Shown in pieces: positions 1 to 9,144 of a DNA stretch of 64,000 bases. The stretch spans positions 372,001-436,000 of the forward strand of contig JAKFUK010000002.1 in NCBI GenBank assembly GCA_021732745.1, written 5' to 3'. This DNA is from Nevskia sp. (GTDB lineage Bacteria > Pseudomonadota > Gammaproteobacteria > Nevskiales > Nevskiaceae). The translations under genes were made by a program, and so were the position numbers. Under the pieces are notes generated by a model that worked only from the letters and a program-made list of their open reading frames with translations, ran no database searches and was not told the origin of the DNA. Position 1 is the first letter of the stretch; each line of letters opens with the position of its first letter.

Positions 1-441
1 CATCGCGATGGCGATGCCGACCTTCTGGCGCATGCCCTTGGAATAGCCTTCGACCCTGCGTGGTGCCGCGTCCGGCGCAAGCCCCGCCTGCACCAGCAAG
101 TCCAGAAGCTCCGCCCGGGGCCGCTTCACGCCCAGCGCGAGCTTCGAGAAGTATTCGAGGTTCTCGATGCCGCTGAGGCTGCCGTAGAGCATCACCGTTT
201 CGGGGATGTAGGCGATCTGCCGCTTGGCTTCCAGCGGTCGCGCGGCGACGTCGATGCCATTGACCGTCGCCGTTCCCGAGGTCGGCTGGATGAAGTTCAG
301 GAACAGGTTGATGGTCGTGGTCTTGCCGGCTCCGTTGCCGCCGAGCAGACAGAAGATTTCCCCCGGCGCGACCTTCAGGTTCAGCCGATCAAGGGCCAGG
401 TGCTGGTCGTAGCGCTTGGTCAGGTCGTTTGCTTCGAGCAT
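1..441 (-). CDS. ABC transporter ATP-binding protein (partial)
   Basis: This is the first 147 codons of an ABC ATPase whose 3' end lies beyond the window. Translation from the ATG at 441 gives MLEANDLTKRYDQ, then a Walker A motif (GGNGAGKTTT) near residue 35 and the signature segment YSKGMRQKVGIAIA at the end of the visible part. The form resembles ABC-2 type exporters (NatA/CcmA-like), so a permease gene probably follows outside the window. The substrate cannot be told. It lies downstream of recO in the same direction but has its own plausible promoter in the 200-bp gap. Confidence 0.9.
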   Translation of the reverse strand, partial: MLEANDLTKRYDQHLALDRLNLKVAPGEIFCLLGGNGAGKTTTINLFLNFIQPTSGTATVNGIDVAARPLEAKRQIAYIPETVMLYGSLSGIENLEYFSKLALGVKRPRAELLDLLVQAGLAPDAAPRRVEGYSKGMRQKVGIAIAM

Positions 442-484
442 GGCGGTCAGGTGGTGGGCAGGTGGCGAGACATTGCTCTTAACT

Positions 485-513
485 TTTATAGATTTTGTCT
501 TACGATTTCTCGA
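485..513 (-). promoter_or_regulatory. Candidate sigma-70 promoter of the ABC ATPase gene
   Basis: On the minus strand the sequence reads TCGAGA (4 of 6 matches to the -35 box), a 17-base spacer, then TATAAA (5 of 6 matches to the -10 box), 44 bases before the ATG at 441. The surrounding 442-643 gap is clearly AT-richer than its neighbours. This is a match by eye only. Confidence 0.4.
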
Positions 514-643
514 CGGTATCGCGACCGCGTGTCGGTCTGCGTTGACTTCGATCAGACCCGAACCCGGCGCAGCGATGAAACCGCGTGCCGGATGCCGAAT
601 CCTGGGGCAACGGGCCGGGCCGGCCGTGCTGGCGGCTCGCCGG

Positions 644-1372
644 TCAGTCCTTCGGCTGCACCAGGCGCGCGGCAGCGAAGGCACGCATGTCGCGCAGCAG
701 CTGCGGAGTGCGCAGGCTGGCACGCGGCGCGTGCGGCTCCAGCGCCATCCGCAGCAGGTGGCGGCAGTCGTCGAGCGATCGGCGGTCGAGCACGGATTCA
801 TTGCGCAGCGCGATCAGGCTGGCGCCGGCCAGCGCACCGCGCGTGCCTTCGGCGCAAGGGCGAAACCCTTCGCTGGCCAGATAGCGGTAATGCCCGGCCG
901 CATCGAGCGGCTGATCGAGCGGCAGGCCATAGCCCAGCTGCTCCAGCAGCCGTTTCTCGAAAATCCGCAGCGCCGCCTCGGCAGTCGCGGCATCGCCGGT
1001 CAGGCGGTCCAGCGCCACGCCATAGTCGCGATGGATCGCAGGATGCGGGTCGTGGCGCGCGAGCAGCTTCAGCAGCAGCTCGTTCAGGTACCAGCCGTGA
1101 AACAGGCGCTCGCCGACTAGTTCGATGCCCGGACCGGCGGCTTCCACAGCGGTCAAGGTGCCGAGTTCCCCGCGATCGAGCCAGGACAGCAGCAGCGGCC
1201 GGAACAGCGCCGTCACGCCGCGCTGCCTCGCCTTCGGACCGCGCTGGCCGCGGGCGATCAGGCCGATCCGGCCGTAGGTCGGCGTCAGCACTTCCAGCAG
1301 TTCGCTGGTCTCGCGATAGGGTTTCTGCGACAGCAGCCAGCCGGCTTCAAGCTCGATGCGCGTGCCGGTCAT
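644..1372 (-). CDS. recO: DNA repair protein RecO
   Basis: RecO helps RecF and RecR load RecA onto SSB-coated single-stranded DNA in the cytoplasm. The N-terminus (TGTRIELEAGWLLSQKPYRE, then SELLEVLTPTYGRIGLIARG) has the OB-fold pattern of the family, and the length of 242 residues matches. The ATG at 1372 is chosen over an upstream in-frame ATG at 1435 because the latter would extend into era. It follows era by 19 bases and closes the lepA-lepB-rnc-era-recO series. In many relatives pdxJ follows recO, but here an ABC transporter gene does. Confidence 0.93.
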   Translation of the reverse strand: MTGTRIELEAGWLLSQKPYRETSELLEVLTPTYGRIGLIARGQRGPKARQRGVTALFRPLLLSWLDRGELGTLTAVEAAGPGIELVGERLFHGWYLNELLLKLLARHDPHPAIHRDYGVALDRLTGDAATAEAALRIFEKRLLEQLGYGLPLDQPLDAAGHYRYLASEGFRPCAEGTRGALAGASLIALRNESVLDRRSLDDCRHLLRMALEPHAPRASLRTPQLLRDMRAFAAARLVQPKD

Positions 1373-1391
1373 CGCCGCACCCGCGCCGGCT

Positions 1392-2276
1392 TCAGCCGCC
1401 TTCGTAGCCGAAGCGGCTGAGGGCCTTGGGATCATCGGTCCAGCCTTCCTTGACCCGCACCCAGAGCTTCAGGAACACCTTGCGGCCGGTCAGGGTTTCG
1501 AGTTCGCGGCGGGCGGCGGTGCCGATGCGCTTGAGCATGTCGCCGTTCTCGCCGATGACGATCTTCTTCTGGCCGTCACGCTCCACCCAGATGATCGCCG
1601 AGGCCTTGAGCATTTCGCCTTCCTGCTCCAGCGCCTCGGTTTCCACGGTCAGCGCGTAGGGCAGCTCCTGGGCCAGCGAGCGCATCAGCTTTTCGCGCAC
1701 CAGTTCGGAAATCGTGAAACTCAGGTCGTGGCCGACCACCTGCCCTTCCGGATACAGCGGCGGGCCATCGGGCATGCGCTCCATCAACTGCTTGGCCAGC
1801 ACATTGACGTTGGCACCTTTCAGTGCCGACAGCGGCATGATGAAGGCCCATTCGCGCAGCGGCCCGAGCTTTTCCATCAGCGGCAGCAGCGCGTTCTTGT
1901 CGTTGAACTGGTCGACCTTGTTGATCACCAGCGCCACCGGTGATTTCACCGACTTCAGGCGCTCCAGCACCGCGTCGTCCTCATCGGTCCAGCGGCCGGC
2001 CTCGATCACGAACAGCGCCAGGTCGATGTCATGCAGGCTGTTGCTGGCGGCGTCGTTCATCGCCTTGTTCAGCGCCTTCTTGGCGGCGCGATGCATGCCG
2101 GGGGTGTCGACGAACACCACCTGGGCGTTGTCGCCGTGCAGCACGCCCTGGATACGATGCCGCGTGGTCTGCGGCTTGGGTGCCGTGATCGACACCTTGC
2201 GGCCGACCAAGGCATTGAGAAGACTGGATTTTCCGACATTCGGTCGGCCGACGATGGCAACAATTCCGCTACGCAT
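1392..2276 (-). CDS. era: GTPase Era
   Basis: Era is an essential GTPase that binds 16S rRNA and assists 30S assembly. The 294-residue product has G1 GRPNVGKS (10-17), G3 DTPG (57-60) and G4 NKVD (119-122). Its C-terminal KH domain shows the GENG loop in KKIVIGENGDMLKRIG. The ATG at 2276 is directly followed by the G1 region, as in other Era proteins. It overlaps the end of rnc by 8 bases, which suggests translational coupling. Confidence 0.97.
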   Translation of the reverse strand: MRSGIVAIVGRPNVGKSSLLNALVGRKVSITAPKPQTTRHRIQGVLHGDNAQVVFVDTPGMHRAAKKALNKAMNDAASNSLHDIDLALFVIEAGRWTDEDDAVLERLKSVKSPVALVINKVDQFNDKNALLPLMEKLGPLREWAFIMPLSALKGANVNVLAKQLMERMPDGPPLYPEGQVVGHDLSFTISELVREKLMRSLAQELPYALTVETEALEQEGEMLKASAIIWVERDGQKKIVIGENGDMLKRIGTAARRELETLTGRKVFLKLWVRVKEGWTDDPKALSRFGYEGG

Positions 2277-2982
2277 TGGTGGGTTTCTCTCGGGAGGTGA
2301 TCGCGTCCAGCATCTTGCTGGCCGCCTGTTGTTCGGCGATACGCCGGGAATGGGCTTCTGCTTCGGTCGCCAGCGGATCATCGCCGAGCTGGCAACGCAC
2401 GAGGAAACTGCGGCGATGCGCCGGGCCTTCCTCGCGCAGCACGCTGTATTCCGGCAGCGGCCGCGATTGTGCCTGCAAGACTTCCTGCAAGCGGGTCTTG
2501 AAATCCTTGAGCGAACCAACTTCCGGCAAATTCGCCAGTTCCGGGGCCAGCAGCAGCAGGCACAGGGCCTGTGCTGCTTCGATGCCGCCGTCGAGATACA
2601 CGCCGCCGACCAGCGCTTCCAGCCCGTCGGCCAGCGAGGAGCCGCGCTTGTGGCCGCCGGTGCGCAGTTCGCCGGGGCCGAAGCGCATGGCCTCGGACAG
2701 CGGCACACGACGCGCGGCAACGGCCAGGGTTTCCTCGCGCACCACACTGGCGCGCAGGCGCGACAGATCGCCTTCCGGCGCTTTCGGCCGCAGCCGGAAC
2801 ACTTCGGCGGCAACGGTGAAATTCAGCAGCGCGTCGCCGAGAAATTCCAGCCGCTCGTTGTTGTCGTGATCAAAAGACCGATGGGTCAGCGCGCGCAGCA
2901 GCAGTTCGGCATCGCGAAACCGGTAGCCGATCGCCTTCTGCAGCCGCTCGCGGGCGGCGACCTCGATCTCGTTCGCGCTCAA
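2269..2982 (-). CDS. rnc: Ribonuclease III
   Basis: RNase III cleaves double-stranded RNA in rRNA precursors and regulatory RNAs. The signature NERLEFLGDA lies at residues 42-51 with metal ligands E46 and D50. D119 and E122 (LADGLEALVGG) complete the catalytic set. A C-terminal double-stranded RNA-binding domain follows from about residue 160, ending SRRIAEQQAASKMLDAI. The length of 237 residues is typical. The start overlaps the end of the DUF4845 gene by 4 bases and the stop overlaps era. Confidence 0.97.
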   Translation of the reverse strand: MSANEIEVAARERLQKAIGYRFRDAELLLRALTHRSFDHDNNERLEFLGDALLNFTVAAEVFRLRPKAPEGDLSRLRASVVREETLAVAARRVPLSEAMRFGPGELRTGGHKRGSSLADGLEALVGGVYLDGGIEAAQALCLLLLAPELANLPEVGSLKDFKTRLQEVLQAQSRPLPEYSVLREEGPAHRRSFLVRCQLGDDPLATEAEAHSRRIAEQQAASKMLDAITSREKPTNA

Positions 2983-3368
2983 CCGCCCGGCACCGCGCGC
3001 AGGGGGATGTCGTCCGCGAACCGGGCAACGACGATGATGTTGGCGAACAGCGGCACTTCGGCGTCGTAGTCGTAGCTCAGGAACAGGCCGGCGGCGGTGC
3101 GCACGACCTTGATGTCGCGCGGTTCAAGCTGGTCGATGTAGTCGATGTCCCAGCGCCTTTGCAGGGCTGAACGCACTGCCGCGACATCGACTTCGCTGCC
3201 CACCACCGACGATTGCGCCGCCACATCCCGGACCGCGCGGTTGATGGTGAATTCGTTGAGATACAGCGGGCCGATCTTGATGCCGCAGAGCGCGATGAAC
3301 GCGAGGCTGCCGAACAGATACAGGCCGCTCCACAGCGTCATGCCGAGTTGGGATGTGCGTGCTTTCAT
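2979..3368 (-). CDS. DUF4845 family membrane-anchored protein
   Basis: A 129-residue protein with one N-terminal membrane segment (about residues 10-28, LWSGLYLFGSLAFIALCGIK) and a small domain outside the membrane. Position and shape match the DUF4845 proteins found between lepB and rnc in many gammaproteobacteria (PA0769 in Pseudomonas). The molecular role of that family is unknown to me. The gene ends with a 4-base overlap into rnc, so it probably belongs to the lepA-lepB-rnc-era-recO operon. Confidence 0.85.
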   Translation of the reverse strand: MKARTSQLGMTLWSGLYLFGSLAFIALCGIKIGPLYLNEFTINRAVRDVAAQSSVVGSEVDVAAVRSALQRRWDIDYIDQLEPRDIKVVRTAAGLFLSYDYDAEVPLFANIIVVARFADDIPLRAVPGG

Positions 3369-3412
3369 GATGGTGCTCCGTTGACCGCCGCCGATTCAGC
3401 GAACCCTCGGCC

Positions 3413-4249
3413 TCAGCGGATCAGCGTACCGATCCGCCCCAGCACGGGCCGCGTGCGTTCGTGGTCCCAGCTCATCCAGACCAGTTCCGCGCGTCCCTTC
3501 AGGTTCGCTTCCGGGACCACACCCCAGCAGCGGCTGTCGTTGGAGCCGTCGCGGTTGTCGCCCATCATGAAATAGTGACCGGCCGGGACCGTGTAGTCGA
3601 AGTTGTCACCGTTCGGCTGCACGAACGGGCAGCTGAACGGATCGGACTGGCGATCGGGTTTGATCAGGATGTCGTGTTTCACGCCGCCGAAGTTCTCGTG
3701 GGCGCGGACATCGCCGTAGCCGACATCGGCCTGCACTTCGGCGACCGAAATCGGCGCTTCCACGCCGTTCACGGTCAGGCGCTTGTTGGCGTACTGGATG
3801 CGGTCGCCCGGCGTGCCGATGACGCGCTTGATGAAATCGTTGCCGCGATTGGGGTCGCGGACATCGGTGTTCGGGTAGATGAACACCACCACATCGCCGC
3901 GCTTGGGCGCGCCGAGATCGAGCATCTTCCAGGTACCGACCGGCGAACGCAGCCCGTAACTGAACTTGTTGACCAGGATGAAATCGCCGATGTGCAGGGT
4001 CGGAATCATCGAGCCCGAGGGAATCCGGAACGGCTCGTACAGGAACGAGCGGATCACGAACACCGCCGCGATCACCGGAAACAGGCCGCCGAAAAATTCC
4101 GAGAACGCGCCCTGCTTTTCCGGGATGCCGGTTTCCGCCATCCGCTTGGCGCGCTTCGGGGCGGCGCTGTAGCGGTCGATCGCCCAGATGATGCCGGTCA
4201 GGACCGTCGCCACGGTGAGGATCAGGTTGAACAGGACGGTGAAGCTCAT
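3413..4249 (-). CDS. lepB: Signal peptidase I
   Basis: LepB removes signal peptides from secreted proteins at the outer face of the inner membrane. The 278-residue protein has two N-terminal membrane segments (about 4-24 and 54-70). The nucleophile is S80 in IPSGSM and the general base is K141 in FIKRVIGTPGDR. The conserved box GDNRDGSNDSR lies near residue 235. It is 64 bases downstream of lepA, as is usual in this group. Confidence 0.97.
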   Translation of the reverse strand: MSFTVLFNLILTVATVLTGIIWAIDRYSAAPKRAKRMAETGIPEKQGAFSEFFGGLFPVIAAVFVIRSFLYEPFRIPSGSMIPTLHIGDFILVNKFSYGLRSPVGTWKMLDLGAPKRGDVVVFIYPNTDVRDPNRGNDFIKRVIGTPGDRIQYANKRLTVNGVEAPISVAEVQADVGYGDVRAHENFGGVKHDILIKPDRQSDPFSCPFVQPNGDNFDYTVPAGHYFMMGDNRDGSNDSRCWGVVPEANLKGRAELVWMSWDHERTRPVLGRIGTLIR

Positions 4250-4313
4250 TGATGGGGAACCGGGCGATGAAGAAAGGTTGGACTGGCCGCGAGCGCCCAG
4301 CGTTTGAACGGGC

Positions 4314-6137
4314 TCAATTGCGGCGATCGACGCCGAGCACGGCCAGGAAGGCTTCCTGCGGAATTTCCACCGAGCCGACCTGCTTCATGCGCTTCTTGCC
4401 CTTCTTCTGCTTTTCCAGCAGCTTTTTCTTGCGGCTGATGTCGCCGCCATAGCACTTGGCGAGCACGTTCTTGGTCAGCGCCTTGACCGTCGAACGGGAA
4501 ATGATCTTCGCCCCGATCGCCGCCTGGATGGCGACATCGAACATCTGGCGATGAATCACGTCCTTCATGCGGTCGCAGAGGTCGCGGCCGCGCGCTTCGG
4601 CATCGTTGCGATGGACGATGGTGGCCAGCGCGTCGATCTTGTCGCCGTTGACCAGCACGTCGAGCTTGACCAAAGGTGCGGTCTGGAAGCGCACGAACTC
4701 GTATTCGAAGCTGGCAAAACCGCGGCTGACCGACTTCAGGCGATCGAAGAAATCGAGCACCACTTCGGCCAGCGGCATCTCGACTTCGAGCTGCACCTGG
4801 TTGCCGTGGTAGCGCATGTTCTTCTGCACGCCGCGCTTGTCCATGCACAGCTGCATCACGCCGCCAACATAGGTCTGCGGCATCAGCATGCGGCACAGGA
4901 TGATCGGCTCGCGCACGTCCTTGTAGGCACCGGCGTCGGGCAGGTCACTCGGGTTGTCGATCTTCTTGATCTCGCCGGTCGCGGTCTCGATCTCGTAGAC
5001 GACACTCGGTGCCGTGGTGATCAGGTCCAGGTTGTATTCGCGCTCCAGGCGCTCCTGGACGATTTCCATGTGCAGCATGCCGAGGAAGCCGATGCGAAAG
5101 CCGAAACCGAGCGCGCCCGAATTTTCCGGCTCGAACTGCAAGGCCGAATCGTTCAGGCGCAGCTTTTGCAGCGATTCGCGGAAATCCTCGAAATCATCGG
5201 AGTCGATCGGGAACATGCCGGCGAACACGCGCGGCTGCACCTGGCGGAAACCAGGCAGCTGCTCGACCGAAGCGCGCGACGCTTCGGTCAGGGTGTCGCC
5301 GACCGGCGCACCAAAGATGTCCTTGATGCCGGCGACGATGAAGCCGACTTCGCCGGTCTCCAGCGACTCGCGCAGCACCCGCTTCGGCGAATGCACGCCC
5401 AGCATGGTCACTTCGTAGTCCTTGCCGGTGGAGATCACCCGCACCTTCTGACCCTTCTGCAGGCGGCCGTTGACGATGCGCACCAGCGACACGACACCCA
5501 GATAATTGTCGAACCAGCTGTCAACGATCAGTGCCTGCAAGGGCGCATCGACCGTACCCTTCGGCGGCGGCAGGCGCAGCACCAGGGCTTCGAGCACATC
5601 GACCACGCCGAGGCCGGTCTTGGCCGAGATGCGCAGCGCATCGGTCGCCTCGATGCCGATGATGTCCTCGATTTCCTGGCAGACCCGTTCCGGCTCGGCG
5701 TTCTGCAGGTCGATCTTGTTCAGCACCGGCATCACTTCGAGCTTCTGCTCGAGTGCCGTGTAGCAATTGGCGACGCTCTGCGCTTCCACGCCCTGCGAGG
5801 CGTCGACCACCAGCAGCGCCCCTTCGCATGCGGCGAGCGAACGGCTGACTTCGTAGGAGAAATCGACATGGCCCGGCGTGTCGATGAAGTTGAGCTGATA
5901 CGTCAGGCCATCCTTCGCCTTGTAATTCAGCGAAACCGCCTGCGCCTTGATGGTGATGCCGCGTTCGCGTTCGATCGGGTTGTTGTCGAGCACCTGCGCC
6001 TGCATCTCGCGTTCTTCCAGTCCGCCGCAGATTTGGATGATGCGATCGGCGAGCGTCGACTTGCCGTGATCGATATGGGCAATGATCGAAAAATTGCGAA
6101 TCTGGGCTTGGCTAACGCGGGGAGCGGGCTGCGACAT
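4314..6137 (-). CDS. lepA: Elongation factor 4 (LepA)
   Basis: LepA is a ribosome-associated GTPase of the EF-G class affecting initiation and elongation. The 607-residue product shows HIDHGKST (21-28), [12 protein letters not shown] and NKID motifs, and a basic C-terminal region with [20 protein letters not shown]. The start at 6137 is chosen because [16 protein letters not shown] follows it directly; the open frame continues upstream to 6404 only by running into the bestrophin gene in another frame. Confidence 0.98.
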   Translation of the reverse strand: MSQPAPRVSQAQIRNFSIIAHIDHGKSTLADRIIQICGGLEEREMQAQVLDNNPIERERGITIKAQAVSLNYKAKDGLTYQLNFIDTPGHVDFSYEVSRSLAACEGALLVVDASQGVEAQSVANCYTALEQKLEVMPVLNKIDLQNAEPERVCQEIEDIIGIEATDALRISAKTGLGVVDVLEALVLRLPPPKGTVDAPLQALIVDSWFDNYLGVVSLVRIVNGRLQKGQKVRVISTGKDYEVTMLGVHSPKRVLRESLETGEVGFIVAGIKDIFGAPVGDTLTEASRASVEQLPGFRQVQPRVFAGMFPIDSDDFEDFRESLQKLRLNDSALQFEPENSGALGFGFRIGFLGMLHMEIVQERLEREYNLDLITTAPSVVYEIETATGEIKKIDNPSDLPDAGAYKDVREPIILCRMLMPQTYVGGVMQLCMDKRGVQKNMRYHGNQVQLEVEMPLAEVVLDFFDRLKSVSRGFASFEYEFVRFQTAPLVKLDVLVNGDKIDALATIVHRNDAEARGRDLCDRMKDVIHRQMFDVAIQAAIGAKIISRSTVKALTKNVLAKCYGGDISRKKKLLEKQKKGKKRMKQVGSVEIPQEAFLAVLGVDRRN

Positions 6138-6210
6138 GGGCGGGGCGGCAAAAAAGATCGGCGGAGTATAGCGGCCGGGCCTTTTCGCGGCGCGGACGCC
6201 GGTCGAGGCT

Positions 6211-7134
6211 TCAATGCAGCACAAAATCCGCCGGCAACGGCGGCTCCGGCGGCAGCGGTTCGCCGAGCAGTTCGAGCAGCGAGGCTTCGATGTTGCGGCA
6301 GATCGCTTCGAGGGCGAGGTCGTTGTCGTCGGTGCCGAACGGCGATTCCAGTTCTTCGGCGATCGCTTCCAGCGCCATGAACGCGTAAGCGACGAACACG
6401 GCAAACACCGGCGTGTACCAGCCGATCGACGACACCAGACCGAACGGCAGCAGGGTGCAGTAGAAGTAGATAATCCGGTGGACCATCACCGAGAAGGTCA
6501 GCGGAATCGGGGTGCCGGCGATCCGTTCGCAGCCGCCGACGGCGTCACCCAGCGTTTCCAGCCCACGCTCCATCGCCACGATCAGGATGTCTGGCAACTG
6601 CTGGCGGCGGCGCGCTTCGTGAAGCTGGTCGCCAAGCTGCAATTGCAGCACGGCCGGTTTCCAGCGCGCCGCCATGACGCGATCGAGGTCTTCTGGATGG
6701 AGCAGGCGTTCCATGTCGGCGCGGGCATCGGTACGCCGCAACTGATGGCGGAATGCGTGGGCATGGGCGATCAGGGTGCGGACGAAGCGCTGGGCATCCG
6801 GTGATGCCGGCGGCCATTCGGCGAGGGTCAGCGCCTGTCGAGCGAGCTGGCGCGAGGCGTTCATCGTCGAGCCCCAGAGCTTGCGGGCTTCCCAGTAGCG
6901 ATCGTGGCTGACGTTGGTGCGAAAGCCCAGAAAGATCGCGATCGACAGGCCGAGCAGCGAGAACGGCGCCACCGCCAGCTCGAACTTGGTCGCTGCCGGC
7001 CACAGCAGGTGCAGCAACTGCGCGGACACGCCGATGCCAGCAATGATCGCCAGCCGCGGCACCAGCTTGCGCAGCACCGAGCCGCGCCAGATGAACAGCA
7101 TCGCGAACCAGTGGGGACGTGGACGGACAATCAT
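6211..7134 (-). CDS. Bestrophin family membrane protein
   Basis: The product (307 residues) is a multi-spanning inner-membrane protein of the bestrophin family (formerly UPF0187, YneE). Bacterial bestrophins form pentameric ion channels. The N-terminal pattern is typical: [16 protein letters not shown], then [24 protein letters not shown] with the conserved FRxNxSxxRYWEAR stretch around residues 71-84. The start at 7134 overlaps the stop of the preceding glutaredoxin-like gene by 4 bases. Ion selectivity cannot be told from the sequence. Confidence 0.88.
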   Translation of the reverse strand: MIVRPRPHWFAMLFIWRGSVLRKLVPRLAIIAGIGVSAQLLHLLWPAATKFELAVAPFSLLGLSIAIFLGFRTNVSHDRYWEARKLWGSTMNASRQLARQALTLAEWPPASPDAQRFVRTLIAHAHAFRHQLRRTDARADMERLLHPEDLDRVMAARWKPAVLQLQLGDQLHEARRRQQLPDILIVAMERGLETLGDAVGGCERIAGTPIPLTFSVMVHRIIYFYCTLLPFGLVSSIGWYTPVFAVFVAYAFMALEAIAEELESPFGTDDNDLALEAICRNIEASLLELLGEPLPPEPPLPADFVLH

Positions 7135-7382
7135 CGTGCGGCTCCTTCAGCCAGCGCGGCACGCAGCGCCGTTTCATCGAAGAAGGTTTCGCAGAGCGCC
7201 GTGCCGTCTTCGTCGATCAGCACCGGGATGACATTGCCCCAGCGGCCCGCCAACCCGGTCCGGCTGTCGACATCGGCGACGACCAGTCGCGGCAGCAAGT
7301 CCGGGCAGGCGGCGGCAAAGGCTTCAAGGAATTCCTCGCAAAGGCCGCAGCCGTCGCGGCTCAACAAGGTCAGCGCACTCAC
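7131..7382 (-). CDS. Glutaredoxin-like (DUF836) small thiol protein
   Basis: An 83-residue protein of the short glutaredoxin-like DUF836 family. LTLLSRDGCGLCEEF places a CGLC redox pair at residues 12-15, and NVIPVLID supplies the cis-proline that shapes a thioredoxin fold. It starts inside the last bases of mucD and overlaps bestrophin at its end, 4 bases each, so the three are likely cotranscribed. The redox partner is unknown. Confidence 0.85.
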   Translation of the reverse strand: MSALTLLSRDGCGLCEEFLEAFAAACPDLLPRLVVADVDSRTGLAGRWGNVIPVLIDEDGTALCETFFDETALRAALAEGAAR

Positions 7383-8968
7383 TGCTTCGGCGGCACCGTC
7401 AGTGCCAGGAACAGCGGCGCGCCCTGACGCTGCACCAGCATTGGCACGGTCTGGCCCGGCGTCAGGCGGTCGGTGACCTGGGTGTAGCGGTCGGCGCTGT
7501 CGATTTCGGTGTTGGCGATCGACAGGATCACGTCACCGGCGATCAAGCCCGCATCGCGACCCGGACCGGGACCCACATCGACCACCCGCACGCCGCCCGA
7601 CACCACCTTTTCCTGGCGGCGTTCGATGTCGCCGAGCGTCTGCACCACGACACCGAGTGGGCGGCCAGACGGTTCAGCTGGCGCAGTACCCGGATCGTTG
7701 GGCACGGCGGCACCGCTGCCGTCAGCGACATCCTGCTCGGCCAGTTCACCGACTTCGACCTTGACCGTCACCCGGCGACCTTCGCGCAGCACTTCGAGGG
7801 TCACGGTTTCGCCGGGCGTGACATCGCCGACCAGCGGCTTGAGGGTGCGCGAGGTGGCGATTTCGGTGTCGTTGAACTTGACGATGATGTCGCCGGCCTT
7901 GAGTCCCGACTGCTGCGCCGGGCTGTCAGGCAGCACTCGGGCCAGCAAGGCACCGCCCGGCTTGTCCATGCCGAACGAAGCGGCCAGCTTGCGATCGACT
8001 TCCTGCATGACGATGCCCAGCCAGCCGCGCCGCACGCGACCGGTGTCCTTCAATGATTTGGCGACCTTGGCGGCAACGTCGATCGGGATCGCGAAAGCAA
8101 CACCTTGGAAGCCGCCGTTCTGGCTGTAGATCTGCGAATTGACGCCGATCACTTCGCCTTTCAGGTTGAACAGCGGGCCGCCGGAGTTGCCGGGATTCAC
8201 TGCCGCGTCGGTCTGGATGAACGGCACGTACTGCTCGGTCTCCAGATTGCGGCCCTTGGCCGAGATGATGCCGGCGGTCACGGTGTAATCGAAGCCGAAC
8301 GGCGAGCCAATGGCCAGCACCCAGTCGCCGACGCGCGCTTTCTTCACATCGGCCAGCTTCACTGCCGGCAGATCCTTGGCGTCGATCTTGAGCAGGGCCA
8401 GGTCGCTGCGCTCGTCGCTGCCGACCAGTTCGGCCGGGAACTGGCGGCGATCGGACAGGCGGACGACGATTTCCTTCGCGTTCTTGACCACATGGTGGTT
8501 GGTGATGATGTAGCCATCCGACCACAGGATGAAGCCGGAGCCCAGCGACTGCTCGCCACCCGGGCCGCCGCCTTCGTCGGGAAAGCCTTCGCCGTCGCCA
8601 TTGCCGCCGGGGCTGTCGCTGCGGTTGTCGCCTTGGGAATCGGTGGGGGGATCGACCGGTTCGTCGGTGCTACCGCCATCGCCAGGGGCATTGCCGCCAC
8701 GGGCACTGTCACCGTGTTCTTCGAGGAATTTCTTCAGCCAGTCCGGCACCGGCCGACCGTCGCTGCCCGGTGCCGATGCCAGCGGCGCGTCCGATTCCAC
8801 CGGCACGGCGCTGATGTTGACCACCGTGGGGCTGACTTTCTCGACCAGACCGGCCAGTTCCGGCAAGCCCGCCGAACGCTCGGACGAACAGGCCGCCAGC
8901 AGGCTGCCGGCGATCAGCAGCGGCAGCGCCAGCACGGCGGTCTTGCGACCGGCGACGATGTGCATCAT
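7379..8968 (-). CDS. mucD: Periplasmic serine endoprotease DegP/MucD-like, predicted lipoprotein
   Basis: HtrA/Do-family protease handling misfolded envelope proteins and damping the sigma-E response. The catalytic triad is H159 (ITNHHVV), D189 (RSDLALLKID) and S262 (NPGNSGGPLF). Two C-terminal PDZ domains follow, with KAGDIIVKFN and IAGDVILSIAN. Two features are unusual. The N-terminus is a lipobox (LLAAC, C27), suggesting membrane anchoring, and residues about 86-140 are a low-complexity Gly/Asp/Ser/Pro stretch between the N-terminal segment and the protease domain. It sits 176 bases after mucB with no mucC between. Confidence 0.93.
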   Translation of the reverse strand: MMHIVAGRKTAVLALPLLIAGSLLAACSSERSAGLPELAGLVEKVSPTVVNISAVPVESDAPLASAPGSDGRPVPDWLKKFLEEHGDSARGGNAPGDGGSTDEPVDPPTDSQGDNRSDSPGGNGDGEGFPDEGGGPGGEQSLGSGFILWSDGYIITNHHVVKNAKEIVVRLSDRRQFPAELVGSDERSDLALLKIDAKDLPAVKLADVKKARVGDWVLAIGSPFGFDYTVTAGIISAKGRNLETEQYVPFIQTDAAVNPGNSGGPLFNLKGEVIGVNSQIYSQNGGFQGVAFAIPIDVAAKVAKSLKDTGRVRRGWLGIVMQEVDRKLAASFGMDKPGGALLARVLPDSPAQQSGLKAGDIIVKFNDTEIATSRTLKPLVGDVTPGETVTLEVLREGRRVTVKVEVGELAEQDVADGSGAAVPNDPGTAPAEPSGRPLGVVVQTLGDIERRQEKVVSGGVRVVDVGPGPGRDAGLIAGDVILSIANTEIDSADRYTQVTDRLTPGQTVPMLVQRQGAPLFLALTVPPKQ

Positions 8969-9144
8969 TCCACTCCAGGGTTGCCCGGCCGGGGCAGGCG
9001 GGTTGACGGCACGGCAGCCATCATTTCATTTCAGCGCAGAGGTTCAGCAGCAGCGAAGCAGTTGAACATGGGCCGCGTCACGGCGGCAAGACAGGCGGGC
9101 GACGGCCGCGCCCGGCTGCCGTCGGCACCATCGGACGATCACTT

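Noticed and set aside
4551..6380. Long open frame on the plus strand opposite lepA (about 600 codons)
   Set aside because: It is the mirror of a highly conserved gene in GC-rich DNA; its protein is His/Gln/Arg-rich and has no recognisable domain.
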